Assembly: GCA_949825025.1 (NCBI GenBank)
Contig: OX463783.1
Coordinates: 13,799,628-13,863,627, forward strand
DNA: 64,000 nucleotides
Direction of reading: 5' to 3'
Origin: Siphlonurus alternatus
Taxonomy: Eukaryota > Arthropoda > Insecta > Ephemeroptera > Siphlonuridae
Numbering within the stretch: the first letter of the stretch is position 1; each line of letters starts with the position of its first letter. The notes below the pieces were generated by a model. It had not been told where the DNA came from. It did not search any database and worked only from the letters and a program-made list of their open reading frames with translations. The position numbers and the translations under genes were made by a program. This document shows, one piece after another, positions 1 to 13,401 of the stretch.

Positions 1-909
<909 letters not shown>

Positions 910-990
910 TGGATTATTTGAACTGAAATCGTCTGTTGTGAGCGCAACAGTGTACCATTTACAGCTCATAATTACGCTCATCTGAAATAG

Positions 991-1043
991 AGATAGCTCA
1001 TTATTGCAATGAAATCATGTTAAAGCAGATAGCTCATTATTGC
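991..1043 (+). repeat. Short direct repeat pair
   Basis: AGATAGCTCATTATTGC occurs at 991-1007 and again at 1027-1043, 36 bases apart. It is followed by a run of about 15 A at 1070. It could be a small local duplication or a footprint of an excised element. No function is implied. Confidence 0.6.
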
Positions 1044-2380
1044 GGACGAGAGCCGATATCAAGATATGCAAAAAAAAAAAAAAAAGCATCAACTTATTCT
1101 CTCCTTCATGCAATATTTTTTTTATATATTATCTTCGTGCAGTAAATTGTCTGTTTGCTTGATCTGCTATAAGATGATTCATCTGAAATTTATTTACACT
1201 GTGATATGACTGATATGTAATATAGAATAACCGTCAATCATAACACTAAAACTTACAAGACACAAAAAAATAATCCAAGTTAAAAAATCTTTTAAACTTA
1301 TGTTCATATCAATGTTAAGTAAATGTAACATCATCGTCAAAAGTTAAAAGTGTATTTTTTTAATCATTCCATCAAATATTTACAATTTTTGACAGTGAAT
1401 AGTTAAAATTTCATATATATTTAACACATAATATTCATTGTAATTAATATATTAATTAAATTATAATTAATGATGATATGATAAGATTTAAAACTGTTAG
1501 TTTTATTTGTAGAGGATTGTACAAGCCAACCCGCTGTTTTCAAATACCTCTTGACAGAAAATCTCAACGGGATATCAAGTTTAAAAATTTGTAACTGCCA
1601 CTCAAATTTTCTTCTAAAATACATCACAATATTATATAGAAGGGTTCTTACAATGATTGTTCTATGTAGGGGGTGGATATGAGAACTGCAAGGATTCAAT
1701 ATGATATCATTTATTTACAATTTCCGTAACATTTTATGATTTGTTTCAAACAGTTATATTATAATTCATTTTCAAGATTGTGTAAATATATTATATATTA
1801 TCTTAGACTGACATAAATGATGAAAAATTCCTCATGAGAAAAAAAATATTGACGAATAAATTCTAATGCTAAATAGAAATATTATATATTTATATTTTTG
1901 GAATTTCTAGTTTAATTTTTTTGTGGAATAGGGAGGGATTGATGGGTCCAGTTATAATGCAATAAGAAGCTAGGCAACAAAAACATAAGACAATTGATAT
2001 TTTTAACTTCACAACATTGTTATTTTATTTGCGGTCATAAACCATAATTATAAGACGCTTACGTCTATATTATTGCATATTAACATGCATATGGCATATG
2101 GTTATACGCTTATGACATTTTAAATTCAATTGGTTTGTTCATCTGTACGTACTAGTACATGTGGCATATATAAGGCAATCTGATTCTTTATTCTCATTTC
2201 ATAACATATTATTTACGAACTGGCCAAAATGAGCGTAAAAATTGATAAAATTTTAGTACACTTTTCTGACGTTAATGTCGCTACCATTCGGTGCATTTAA
2301 TTTTCATGCGTTGGAGAATAAAAAAAATTATAATATTATCAACAAAGGTTCTATAGTTCTATAGTTGTTATTAATAATTA
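1044..2380. other. AT-rich spacer
   Basis: Nothing recognised apart from short A and T runs. The minus-strand open frame at 1421-1699 has ordinary spacer composition, no recognisable motif and no supporting context, so it is not called a gene. Confidence 0.5.
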
Positions 2381-2703
2381 CAATGGAGTATCGACTTCAA
2401 AATTTTTTATAGCAGAAATGGATAGAGGATGAAAAGTTGTGATACTCTGATTTTTTTCAGATTTTTTAGGGACCGGGAAGTATTGCTAAAATTTTTGGCG
2501 AGGTCGGGTTCGAATCCACGTCCCTTTTGGGTCCTAACTTTTATTAAGAGAGGCGGCAAGAGGCGGTACTTTTTCTGCACTTTCAATAATTTTTAAAAAA
2601 ATAGTTGCCGGGCTCTAAAAAATCTGAAAAAAATCAGAGTAGCATAACTTTGCACCCTCTATCCATTTCTGCAATAAAAAAAATTGAGGTCGGTACTCCA
2701 TTA
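2381..2703. mobile_element. Foldback MITE, family B copy 1
   Basis: Non-coding element whose two halves are reverse complements. The left half starts near ATGGAGTATCGAC and contains GCAGAAATGGATAGAGG and CTGATTTTTTTCAGATTTTT. The right half carries the complements CCTCTATCCATTTCTGC and AAAAATCTGAAAAAAATCAG and ends GTACTCCAT followed by TA. The centre (about 2490-2580) is less AT-rich and not palindromic. It shares its subterminal arms, but not its outermost bases, with the copies at 16173 and 27966. A TA target would fit the Tc1/mariner group, but no transposase is present. The left flank is CA, not TA, so it has probably mutated. Confidence 0.85.
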
Positions 2704-3365
2704 ATCCACAAAATAAAATGAAGTACGTATTATTTACAGTATATTATTATATGCATCTTCAAAGTAAGGAAAAAAATAGAACAACGTGATTTTAAATGAT
2801 TGTTTCATCCTTATATTATAACAGTATAAATTTATAATAATAACTCTTTATAATTAATGCTAATGTTTATTATACGACTTGATGTGGTATAGTTTGAACT
2901 ACATTGTAATCTTCAGTAAAAATTGTTAAAATTTAAAAGATAAAATGTACCTCATTTATTAACTCCTTTTTTTTTTTTAAAGGAATGAATTTTTTAGTTT
3001 TAGTGTATAGTATTTATTATCACAGGGGATAGTTTCTTTAGATTAACTTTTTTTTTTTTTAAATCGTTGTAATTTCTCAACTTAAATACTTACAGGGAAA
3101 CCCTTTTTGTGAAATATGTTTTACATCTCTGAACCTTATAGCATAGTAAGTTTATGGTTTATGTTATGTGTACTATACTTTATTTTAAAAATATATGTCT
3201 CTTTATTTAAAGTGTATTTATGAAGAATTTGAAGAATATACTTTTGAAATAAACTGTAAATAATTTTGAATGGAATTTAGTTTAATCGAATATTCAAGTT
3301 GATTTTTTAAAATTTTTTCTCAAGCAAACAAAACTTTTTTCACTGCTACATAATATTAACTAATA

Positions 3366-3681
3366 TAACCGGACACTTACCGTAGTGGTACGCACATATG
3401 AATCGTAATCGGATGGTCGTAATTTCGATCCCAGATACCTCTGATTTTTATTCAAAGGCGTTAGCTAAAGAATGCCTATCCGGGAGGTGATTGATGACAT
3501 CCTTCATCATTTGACGACCATCCTGACTGAGGTTTACATGGTTCCCTCAGTCACAACCAGGCAAATGTAAAGATTGTAACACACAAGTAGGGTCCACGAC
3601 AAATCGGGAAGTTCAATCTAACAGTCACAAAACTATAGTATACCCTGTAACTGGGTCCTGTTGAAGGAAAAACCTTTTTTT
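3366..3681 (+). mobile_element. tRNA-derived SINE, family E, near full length
   Basis: A short retroposon transcribed by RNA polymerase III in its family. The 5' head looks like a tRNA: an A-box-like TAGTGGTACGCA and a B-box-like stretch GGTCGTAATTTCGATCCC at about 3413-3431. The middle holds the shared domain CTGACTGAGG..CATGG..CCCTCAGTCAC at 3525-3558, an imperfect palindrome. The 3' part includes AGGGTCCACGA and TGGGTCCTGTTGAAGG, matching the 3' ends of the copies at 18653 and 35620. There is no open frame. A poly-T/A rich region follows. The tRNA of origin was not identified. Confidence 0.85.
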
Positions 3682-5334
3682 AACAGATTATAAATTTCAA
3701 GTATAATCACTAAAATTAAGTCAATTCCTGCCTATAATAATGATTATTAAATAATAATAAAGATATAGAAATTATGGAGACTTCAACGCTGGAAGTTAGG
3801 AAAATTGTTTTAATGTGGTTGTTTTTTTCATATTACGACACGAGCGCTAGGGTGAGGAAAGTTTGTACTACTATTGATTCATGCTGCATCATAAAAGTTC
3901 ATTCATTTGTTAACAATTAATTTCCATATTGTTTAGAACAATATTTAAATCCTTTCTCTAGCCAAATTCATGAAGTTAAAACTATTTTGAAGCATAGCAA
4001 AGTCCATACATGGCATTTAGGCATCTAAATTTTATGCGTTCAAATATAAAAAAATATTATTTTTACCGATGGTATTGTATGTTCTATTTAAATAACATTG
4101 TCCAAGCACATACGCCATCATCGGTGGAAGTTAGAACTACTGTTATGTTTGCTAAAAAAACAAAACACTATAAGACTCCGTAGTCTTTGGATTTTTTTCT
4201 TTTGAAGTCTCATGCATTGGAATTCACGTTAATTTTAAGTTCTTGATAAGAAATCAAATTTTAGCACTAAAACGTTAGAAGAAAGGTGACGGTCTAAGAA
4301 CTCTAAGATAATAAAAATTAGTATCCGGGATTCCTATGAGATTATTCATCTGTATTAAAGATCACAACGATCTTTATAGGAAACAAATACGCAACATTAA
4401 TGAATCATTATAGTCCAGTTTCACAATTCTTTTAAAAGTTGAAAAAAATTGCTATATTTTTAGTCAAAAATTTCTTATAATCAATATATATTATAGAAAT
4501 ATAAATAATAAATATAAATTTCATATTTTTTTCCCAATAATATATATTTTTTTAAGAAACGAAAGCAGTCATCATAACTTTACCATACGTATATTTTTTT
4601 TATTAATACAAAAAAAGTCTTCTCATATATTGGGGCGTTGGTTTAAAAAAAAAATCATGGCTATGAAGCTGGTTAGGCAAACGTGATTGAACTTTAACCT
4701 CAGACCAAATTCATCATTGGCAGGAGGAGGAGAACATATAAATATATATAATACGTGAATGTATGCATGCAATCGGATTTATAATATGGTTCGCCGTCCG
4801 TGAGTGAGTATAGACCAATTATAATTGACCCAGGCCTTGAAAATTTAGTTTAAAAAAGAAAAAATAAACTTGTGATCGAATTAAAACAAAATATCGTGAG
4901 TGTGAGGAAAATATATTTATATTATGTAGGTTATTATAATAATACATCAATTTTAGTTTGTTTTGATTAAGATATTTTTATCATTACATTCTTTATACTT
5001 TATATAATATCATAGTTTTAATTATTTCTTAACTTTTTTCTATTAAATCCTGAAAAATATGTATAGAATTAAACTTTTAAAATAGCTATAAAATAATTGC
5101 ATTTGACCTTTTAAAAATTAATTTAAATGTTTGAAACTTTCTATTATAATATCGAATATGCTACAATTATTATCGATTATAGAAAAAAAGCAGATTAATT
5201 TTCAACTGAAAAAAAACTTGAATATTGAATACTTCCTTTTTTTTAGCACGATGTATTAAATATAAATAATCTAATTTTAAAATTACACTGAAAAAATGTT
5301 AGGGAACTATATTTTAACGGGTTAGTGATTGCAA
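3682..5334. other. AT-rich spacer
   Basis: No gene or repeat end recognised. Only small hairpins are seen, for example AAGACTCCGTAGTCTT near 4170. Confidence 0.5.
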
Positions 5335-5455
5335 ACGTAAACGTACACATGACGGTGTTTAATGCGTATCCGTTGACGACGGATAATGTAATTCTAATGA
5401 GCCGTCGTGAACGAATACGTATTGAACATCGTCATGTGAACGTAGTGACTGCATG
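5335..5455. repeat. Imperfect inverted repeat, small MITE-like
   Basis: The left arm (ACGTACACATGACGGTGTTT onward, about 5339-5382) is the complement, with about 6 mismatches over 43 bases, of the right arm ending CGTCATGTGAACGT near 5446. The arms are GC-richer than their surroundings and separated by about 20 bases. This is the size and shape of a very small non-autonomous DNA transposon or a decayed terminal pair. No second copy was seen in the window. Confidence 0.6.
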
Positions 5456-5566
5456 GATCTGTTAGTAAATCCTACCACATGTCCACTTTCTGTACTTATA
5501 AAGTGCATGTTCAAGTACATGAAGAAATTGAGTGCCACACAGTTCATGGCTTACGAACAGGCCTGT

Positions 5567-5963
5567 TACTTAAGAAAGATAACGCCGAACAGCCGTTCGA
5601 CGTACTTCCCTTTGATTAACATGCAAACCTTAGCAAATTCACAAAAATTCTGAATTTTTTTTTAGAGACAGATATTAGTACTTAAAAGTCATAGAAAAAA
5701 TTTCAAAACAATTTAACGAGCAGATTTTTTTAAATTATTTTTTTTTAATTTTCAGCATAGATAGGGCTTTCCCATGGAGAGACAAACTACGAACTTAATT
5801 TAAAAAAAATCGTCTCGTTAAATTGTTTTGAAACTTTTTCTATGGCTTTTAGGCCTCTCAAAAAAATTTCAGAATTTTTGTGAATTTGCTAAGATTTACA
5901 TGTTAATTAAAGAGGAATACGTCGAACAGCTGTTCGGCGTTATCTCTACCTTAACTAAGTAGC
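5567..5963. mobile_element. Foldback element, 170-bp arms
   Basis: Left arm about 5567-5736 and right arm about 5798-5963 are reverse complements at roughly 90 percent. Both carry ATAACGCCGAACAG (in opposite senses), AGCAAATTCACAAAAATTC and TTTCAAAACAATTTAACGAG. The loop of about 60 bases holds GGGCTTTCCCATGG. No reading frame of note. Likely a MITE of unknown superfamily, since a target duplication could not be settled. Confidence 0.8.
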
Positions 5964-7127
5964 AATAAACTATTTAGAGAATGCAGATTTTTCTATAAAT
6001 ATCATGGGTAATAAATTATCTAATTATTGTTACTTGCTTGACTAATGTTGCTATAAGATATACTTGGTGCAAAATTCATTTCCTTTTTAAGTATGAATTT
6101 TACTTTATGACTGTGCTAAAGTATAATAAATCTTAACTTAAGATCTAGCTCGGAATTGGCCCTCTTGTTTTTAATAAGACTCGTAAATATATGTATATCC
6201 CATATATGGGATTTTGAATTTGCCATCAAAAAGTACTATCAAATTTTCAGGTAGTTTTGTCTCATTATTTTTTTTTTCCAAAAATAGAGGTAGAAGATGT
6301 TTAACATAGAACCTTTAGGACGCAAACCCGGAAATATAGAGATATTTGGAAAAAACTGCACTCTTGAATCAACTCTTGAAGTCTTAAACAATAAATTTTT
6401 AAAATATTTCTGATTTTTTTAAAATTCATTCGATTCATTTTTAGTCTAATAATTCGTATAGTAAATTTAATATTCTGTGACCTGAGATTAATCTTTACAC
6501 AATTTTCAGTGTATCATGTAGTATTAAAAAAAATAATATCCTATTATTTTTGTTTCTAAATCACGAATATAGTAGTATTAAAAAACATTTAAGAAATCTA
6601 GTTTTGATACTTTTTGTGTGTTATAATTTGTGTAATAAAAATTAATTTTCGATTGACCTCCGACTCAGTAGTCTAGTTTGATCCGTGAAGGAATAAGTGG
6701 TTCTGATTATTGCTTATTAGTCTGAAAATGTAGCTAACAGGAAGAAGACGGTACGAGCATGATTATAGGGCACAATATTATATACAAAGGTATCTGAACA
6801 TGCTTCATTATGATTTTCTTTAACACACGATTTTTAATATACAAACTTGGTGACAATACGATTGACTAATAGGATTTTATACCGTAACTTTGATTTGTGT
6901 ATATATTTATATAATCAAGTCAAAAATTTTAATTTATATTGAAAAATTATTATTTTTTATAATAAATTCAATTTCTTAAAACTTGATTAAAATATAAGAC
7001 GTTGTATATTTCATACATGCGTCCGATGGTTGAAATGGGGTAAATCGTTGAGCTTTTCTACTATGTGTGGTTCTCTTGGTTTTAGACTAATGAACTTACA
7101 GTTTATTGAAACAAAAAAAATTAAAGT
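5964..7127. other. AT-rich spacer
   Basis: No feature recognised. A small palindrome TATCCCATATATGGGATTTT lies near 6196. Confidence 0.5.
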
Positions 7128-7185
7128 CCGTCCTGACTGAGGTTTCCACGTTTTCTTCAGTTAAAGGTAAATGCCGAGATATATA
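7128..7185 (+). mobile_element. SINE fragment, family E
   Basis: Only the palindromic middle is clear: CCTGACTGAGGTTTCCACG followed by a decayed TTCTTCAGTTA and GGTAAATGCCGAGAT, which matches AAATGC..GG of better copies. The head and 3' end are not recognisable. Confidence 0.6.
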
Positions 7186-9999
7186 TTACTAGACCGTAAT
7201 TTTTTTTTTTATTTATTTCACAAAATTTTTACACAATAATGTCCAGCCAAGATTATTGTATCATAATCTTAATGGCTGGTGCATGAAATACAAAGTGTTT
7301 AATTTATTGAAAGCTCAAACACTAACTTTCTATGTTTTTAGTTTCATCCAAATAAACATTTTAAAAACATACAATCAGCATGAGAGTAAGAAGAATACGT
7401 ACAATTCATTATATAGACCTCGTTCATTATATCATATCATTATATTATATCATTATATCGTTCCAGATAAATCCTTGAAACACGTTAAGATAGATATACG
7501 CAATTATTGTGGTTTTGATTAAAAATAGGCATTAAAAATGTTAAGATAGAAGTGCAAAAAAAGTGTAAGAAAATACAGCACATATCCTGTTTTTCAAATT
7601 ATCAGTAATATAGATGAGTATAGTCCGTATATAGTTATAATTCAGATGCATTGAAAATTTTAATTTATTTCTGAGTTTCTATAGAAAAACAAAATATTAA
7701 ATAAACATACTATAAGGAAGTTTAGTAAATAATAAATCAAATTTTACATGGCAGCTTTTTTTGATGAATGACAATTTGATTCTTAATATAATTAATAACT
7801 AACATTAAGTTAAAAAAATAAGTCAAAATAATCTATCACTCCCAGCACCTATCTATCGAATAAGCAGATAGCGATGACGTATTATAGTAAATGACGTAAT
7901 TAGAATATAAGATGAAATATTTTATATAAAACAAGACAAGATAGAAGGTGACAAGTTGAACGCTTTATGCGTAGGCTGATCGCTCCATAAAGAATAATAC
8001 ACAACTCCATACTGCCTTTATAACTGCAGCATGCATGAAGCCGTTCTTTATCATTAAAATCGTAACTTCTTTACTACAGGTACACCATAAGTCAAAAGTA
8101 TCTTGATTTAAATATATCATTATTTTAATAACATGTAATTTTTTTATAATATTTCAAAAATAAAATTATATTTTTTTGTCAGAAAATCTTTCTGGACTAT
8201 GTGAGAAATAAATAATAATTTTCATATTTTATTTTTAGAATGAGTAAATTAAGATACTTTTGTCAAGTGTTGTACGTTATATTGCAAGTTGGCAATGCAT
8301 TGACTTCAAAAGTGCTTTGTTATTTAACGATAACTTCATTACATACGACATGCGTGACCAATTAATTTTATCATATACTCTTATCACAATGTTTTATTGT
8401 TAAATTAAATCATTTAGAAAAATAAAATATAATTTTACGTTATAATAATATATGACTTAATTTATATTTATATTATAACTAAAAGTACAGTAAAGACCAT
8501 TAAAATTTATTATAATTTTTCATACTTTTTATATTACATGGTAGATATAATACAGATATAAAATCGTGCAGTACTTTACGGATCTGATATAATAATACAA
8601 GGAAGTCATGTTCACAAGATATGTACTATAGTTAATAGTAATCATAAACAACATTATATATAATTTTGATAGCATAGATTTTAGCTTAAAAATTTTTACT
8701 ACTAATATTTGGTAACAAATTCTTATACTAAATGGAGTTATACAAAATATTTTCAAGCTAAAATATATGCTAAACATCCTATTTGTCAATACTTTTTTTA
8801 TCTATTTAGCTCAAATTGAAAGACTATTGTAATTTCGTTTGGTATTCAGTTATACAGTAGAAGATGCTCTTCATCATTGCCTTTACTAATAATTACAAAT
8901 ATTTGCATCTCTCTGTGCCATGAAGTGACACCTTTTCTTTTAAACTAAATATTTTTCTTAATTTAATTATCAAAATAATAAATTAGACAATTAAATAAAA
9001 ACAAGCAAAAACAAAATTAACTTTTAATAGAAGTAACATTATTCTTTTTATAAAATAATCTATACTGAAGCTGGTGATGGTGTAGCAAATGAATTTAGTT
9101 GTCTAGTTTTTCATATGGGAAAAAATACTAATTTTATTCACTGTGTCAATCAGAAAATTTGTAATAATATACCAATAAAGAGACATAATACATATACTTG
9201 ATATGCAATGCAACTATGATCTTATATTGTTTTATAGTAAAGTACAACAATATATAACATGGATTCCTAATTTAAAATTCTTTAATCATTTTTAATTTAT
9301 CTTCATTACGGGATATTATGTGGAAATATAATATCGAATTTTGATTTTCATTTCAGTACATTTTTTTCTTACTATTAAATCAAAATATAAGTAATTATTG
9401 ATAACAGAAACTATTTTGTAATTGTTGCAATTAAATCATCATGTATTTTTTGTAATAAAAGTATGACAACATATTTATACTTTGATGACAATATTATTAT
9501 GATTATAATATACCACCACAGGTGCTGAGTTATGATTATAGTAATAATTATAATATTAGGTACAATATTATATACACACAACTAACAATATTATTACTTT
9601 CACTTGGCCTATTCTCTCTTTCTCTCTCTGTGAAGATGTCACTGTTTAAGTACATCAAGGTAAAACATGCAGCAATAATAATCATCAACAACAAACAACA
9701 GTATGTACAGTAATACAATAAAATGTATGTCATTCATAACTTTACTGCCACAGTAAGTGCATTACTTAAAGTGCTGATATAAGTACACCCACAGACATAT
9801 GTTTCTACATTCTAAAGTATAATAATTGTCATACATTCTTTATGTAAGGTGTTTTAATTAATTTATCCTACATGAATAATTAATGTAGTCTATATGTTAG
9901 GGTCTAAAAACTGCAGTTCAATGTTTTACTTTACAATATTAATTATGTACGAGAAGGGGACCTAGATAATAACAGAGATCTTGAAAACAATAATTTTGT
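7186..9999. other. AT-rich spacer
   Basis: No supported gene, RNA or element. Several short open frames (7256-7522 on plus, 8529-8789 on minus) are I/Y/L/K-rich translations of AT-rich DNA without recognisable motifs. Confidence 0.5.
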
Positions 10000-10565
10000 T
10001 ACGCTATAGACACCACAAAATTTACTCCTGCTTTGTTTGTAGACGTTACCAGTCCATGCCCCCATATAGACTGCTTGTTAATAGTCCAGGAAAATTGTGA
10101 AAATAGGTGGAAAAAATTAGTTACCAGCTGAAACTTTGTACACAGGTAACTGACACCTATATAAACCCACTGTAAAAAGTCCCCTCGATTTTTCCCGGGA
10201 CGATCGCCGGAATCCGGGTTTGTCCCGGAGAAATAGAGGGTTTCAAAATTATTTTTTTTCTCAAAAACTATCCAACAGATTTTAATAAATAAGATGTCAA
10301 ATTGAAGCTGACATAACACAAGATACGGAAAAAAATATTTTGGGCATAAAAAATTATTCTAACCTAGCAAAAAACAATAAATAATTAAATTATGCATAAA
10401 TTATGTACTTTTAATTAGAGATTGCACTGAAAGTATTACACATATCGATTTTGAGTTTATTTTCAATCATTTGCACAATTATACCAAGAATTTATTACTT
10501 TTTACACGAAGAGTCTATCTTCAATAACAAATAAGTTACAAGTGATATTGTAAAAGAAAGCGGGT

Positions 10566-10604
10566 GAAGTTTCAGAGGGAGAGACGGGACGGCGGCTATA
10601 TAAG
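10566..10604 (+). promoter_or_regulatory. TATA-box promoter-like segment, left arm
   Basis: A GC-rich island inside the palindrome arm contains TATATAAG at 10597-10604 within GGCGGCTATATAAGCGTGCG. About 24 bases upstream lies GAAGTTTC (10566-10573) followed by AG AGG, resembling part of a heat-shock element made of alternating GAA and TTC. It points toward the palindrome centre. Downstream there is only a very short frame (ATGCAACAAAGG..TAG at 10648). Whether it is active is unknown. It could be a captured host promoter or chance. Confidence 0.35.
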
Positions 10605-12688
10605 CGTGCGAAACACATTGAAACGCCTCGTTGTAGCGGCTGTTTTGATGCAACAAAGGAACAAATAGTGATTATATCTGTATACGGTCACATTCTTAAA
10701 AAATATTATTTGCATTTTACTACCCGTAATATTTTCAGTTTTCACCTTCATTTATTGTAACCCATAAAAATAATATTCTGTGGGTAAGTTTGTGGGTTAA
10801 TGTTTAATAAATATCATGCTTACATACCAATATCACATGTACAGTATAATTTTTAAAGTTGATCTGCAGTTTTTGTGTTTTATAATTGCAAAGCATGTTA
10901 GCATAATATACCTATGTGATATAAGTATATAATATATAATTTAATGTTTATAACTGCAGTTGATGTAAGATGTACAGAACTGTATCAATAATATCATGCA
11001 CACATATATGATAATTGAAATAAAATTGAGGATGATAATATTAAAGTAATTTATTTCTTTCAAATTAGAAATTCATATAGCAATTTTAATGTGGTCACGT
11101 TAAACGCTATCATAATCATATAAGTTGACTAATACATATATTTGTCATATAAGGGCGATTTGCAGCATTCAACTCCTCGGCAGGTATAGTAGCGCACATT
11201 GGATTATAGTGGGGTGACCATGATGCATATACATACTTGTTGGATATTATATGCATTACATTTTGTAGCCTCAACTTATCAAATGGATTCGAGAGAGCCC
11301 ACTAAGGGACTGTGTTCTATATTTTAGTTACTCCTTGCATTGATATTCCCAATCTGTTGGTGTGGTATTAATGAGATACCAAATAATCCAGGCGTGTACT
11401 TATAATGTATGGTACACTTGGTGGTAGAAATATAATAACTGACGCAAAAGGCTAAGGAGAAGACAGCTCATGGCGATTATACTGAAGTGACTGAGGGAAC
11501 CATGGAAAACTTTAGTCAGGATGGAAGCCTGTAATTTTTTTCTTTTCATTAATAACAACATCAATATTTGCAAAAGCAAAAAAAAAAACATAATTAAATG
11601 TAGTTGGATGGATAACCGTTTTAAGAAATAATTTCATTGCTCTCTTCATCATTCATCTAACATTCCAATATATATGATGATATTGATGATACACTTGTAC
11701 ACTTGTGTGAGTTTCCCTAGAATTTGCACATTTCAGTTTTTCTTAATAAAAAGAAAAAAAAGTAAAGGTATCCATCCTGACTAAGGTTTTCCATGGTTCC
11801 CTCAGTCACTTCAGTAATCGCCATGAGCTGCATGTCTTCTCTTTAGCCTTTTGCGTCAGTAATTATATTTCTACCACCACGTGTACCATACATTATAAGT
11901 AAACGCCTGGATTTTGATTATTTGGTATCTCATTAATATCACACCAACAGATTGGGAATATGCAATACAAGGAGTAACTAAAATATAGAACACAGTCCCT
12001 TAGTGGGCCCTCTCGAATCCATTTGATAAGTTGAGGCTACAAAATGTAATGCATATAATATCCAACAAGTAATGGTCACCCCACTATAATCCAATGTGCG
12101 CTACTATACCTGCCGAGGAGTTGAATGCTGCAAATCGCCCTTATATGACAAATATATGTATTAGTCAACTTATATGATTATGATAGCGTTTAACGTGACC
12201 ACAATAAAATTGCTATATGAATTTCTAATTTGAAAGAAATAAATTACTTTAATATTATCATCCTCAATTTTATTTCAATTATCATATATGTGTGCATGAT
12301 ATTATTGATACAGTTCTGTACATCTTACATCAACTGCAGTTATAAACATTAAATTATATATTATATACTTATATCACATAGGTATATTATGCTAACATGC
12401 TTTGCAATTATAAAACACAAAAACTGCAGATCAACTTTAAAAATTATACTGTACATGTGATATTGGTATGTAAGCATGATATTTATTAAACATTAACCCA
12501 CAAACTTACCCACAGAATATTATTTTTATGGGTTACAATAAATGAAGGTGAAAACTGAAAATATTACGGGTAGTAAAATGCAAATAATATTTTTTAAGAA
12601 TGTGACCGTATACAGATATAATCACTATTTGTTCCTTTGTTGCATCAAAACAGCCGCTACAACGAGGCGTTTCAATGTGTTTCGCACG

Positions 12689-12727
12689 CTTATATAGCCG
12701 CCGTCCCGTCTCTCCCTCTGAAACTTC
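12689..12727 (-). promoter_or_regulatory. TATA-box promoter-like segment, right arm
   Basis: Mirror copy of the 10566-10604 segment: CTTATATA at 12689-12696 and GAAACTTC at 12720-12727, read on the minus strand. If both copies were active they would fire toward each other and make complementary RNAs. Confidence 0.35.
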
Positions 12728-13401
12728 ACCCGCTTTCTTTTACAATATCACTTGTAACTTATTTGTTATTGAAGATAGACTCTTCGTGTAAAAAGTAATA
12801 AATTCTTGGTATAATTGTGCAAATGATTGAAAATAAACTCAAAATCGATATGTGTAATACTTTCAGTGCAATCTCTAATTAAAAGTACATAATTTATGCA
12901 TAATTTAATTATTTATTGTTTTTTGCTAGGTTAGAATAATTTTTTATGCCCAAAATATTTTTTTCCGTATCTTGTGTTATGTCAGCTTCAATTTGACATC
13001 TTATTTATTAAAATCTGTTGGATAGTTTTTGAGAAAAAAAATAATTTTGAAACCCTCTATTTCTCCGGGACAAACCCGGATTCCGGCGATCGTCCCGGGA
13101 AAAATCGAGGGGACTTTTTACAGTGGGTTTATATAGGTGTCAGTTACCTGTGTACAAAGTTTCAGCTGGTAACTAATTTTTTCCACCTCCCTTAAATAAT
13201 TTTCATAACTTTCCTGGACTATAAGTTACCACGCAGTCTATATGGGGGCGTTGTGAACCCAAACTCTTTTGACATTGGGTATATATAGAATAAGTGTTTA
13301 CCTCACATCTCTCAAAATTTCAAATCTGCATCTTTTTGTCTCTAGGAGCTGCAGTCGTAGCAAGTGAGGTAAGAGTAAAGTTCGTGTTGTCCCGAGGTGT
13401 A

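Larger units (their letters stand above)
10058..13249. repeat. 3.2-kb palindrome, two 1.47-kb arms
   Basis: Left arm 10058-11525 is the reverse complement of right arm 11771-13249. Paired coordinates sum to about 23293-23307, so the arms stay in register across their full length. Spacer 11526-11770 is 245 bases. Identity is high, but there are real differences: a 12-base insertion in the left arm near 11223-11235, a GGGCCC versus GAGCCC difference near 12005, and small indels near 11392 and 13200. The outer 17 bases of each arm are the family A block GCAGTCTATATGGGGGC, so host-element DNA was included in the duplication. The inner ends carry the SINE family E centre, facing each other. The mirrored frames at 9999-10319 (minus) and 12974-13195 (plus) are the same DNA seen twice and show no protein motif. 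No transposase. Confidence 0.95.
10000..13401. mobile_element. Family A MITE interrupted by a giant palindrome
   Basis: The outer ends are family A ends. The left has TAGACACCACAAAATTTACT then CCTGCTTTGTTTGTAGACGT (about 10006-10046). The right has GAGGTAAGAGTAAAGTTCGT then GTTGTCCCGAGGTGTA ending at 13401. The right flank of the palindrome (13233-13390) also holds the usual family A interior: GCAGTCTATATGGGGGC, GTGAACCCAAACTCTTTTGA, AAATTTCAAATCTGCATC. Normal family A copies are 200-230 bp, so about 3.18 kb of extra DNA lies within this one, beginning just after GTTACC at left and resuming after GTTACC at right. The two GTTACC copies could be a short target duplication. Confidence 0.75.

Noticed and set aside
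3366..3440. tRNA gene in the SINE head
   Set aside because: A- and B-box-like motifs are present but the cloverleaf stems do not close, and the SINE body follows. The same applies at 18653 and 56528.
8529..8789. Possible mitochondrial insertion (I/Y/L/F-rich minus frame)
   Set aside because: No recognisable mitochondrial protein motif or tRNA. The composition is explained by AT-rich DNA.
9999..10319. 106-residue minus frame with an almost identical plus-strand copy at 12974-13195
   Set aside because: The two are the same DNA in the two palindrome arms. There is no domain, and the annotated start is not ATG. Apparent conservation comes from the duplication, not selection.
10058..13249. Viral or autonomous transposon origin of the palindrome
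   Set aside because: Long inverted arms recall some viral and Foldback termini, but there is no capsid, replication or transposase reading frame in the arms or spacer.
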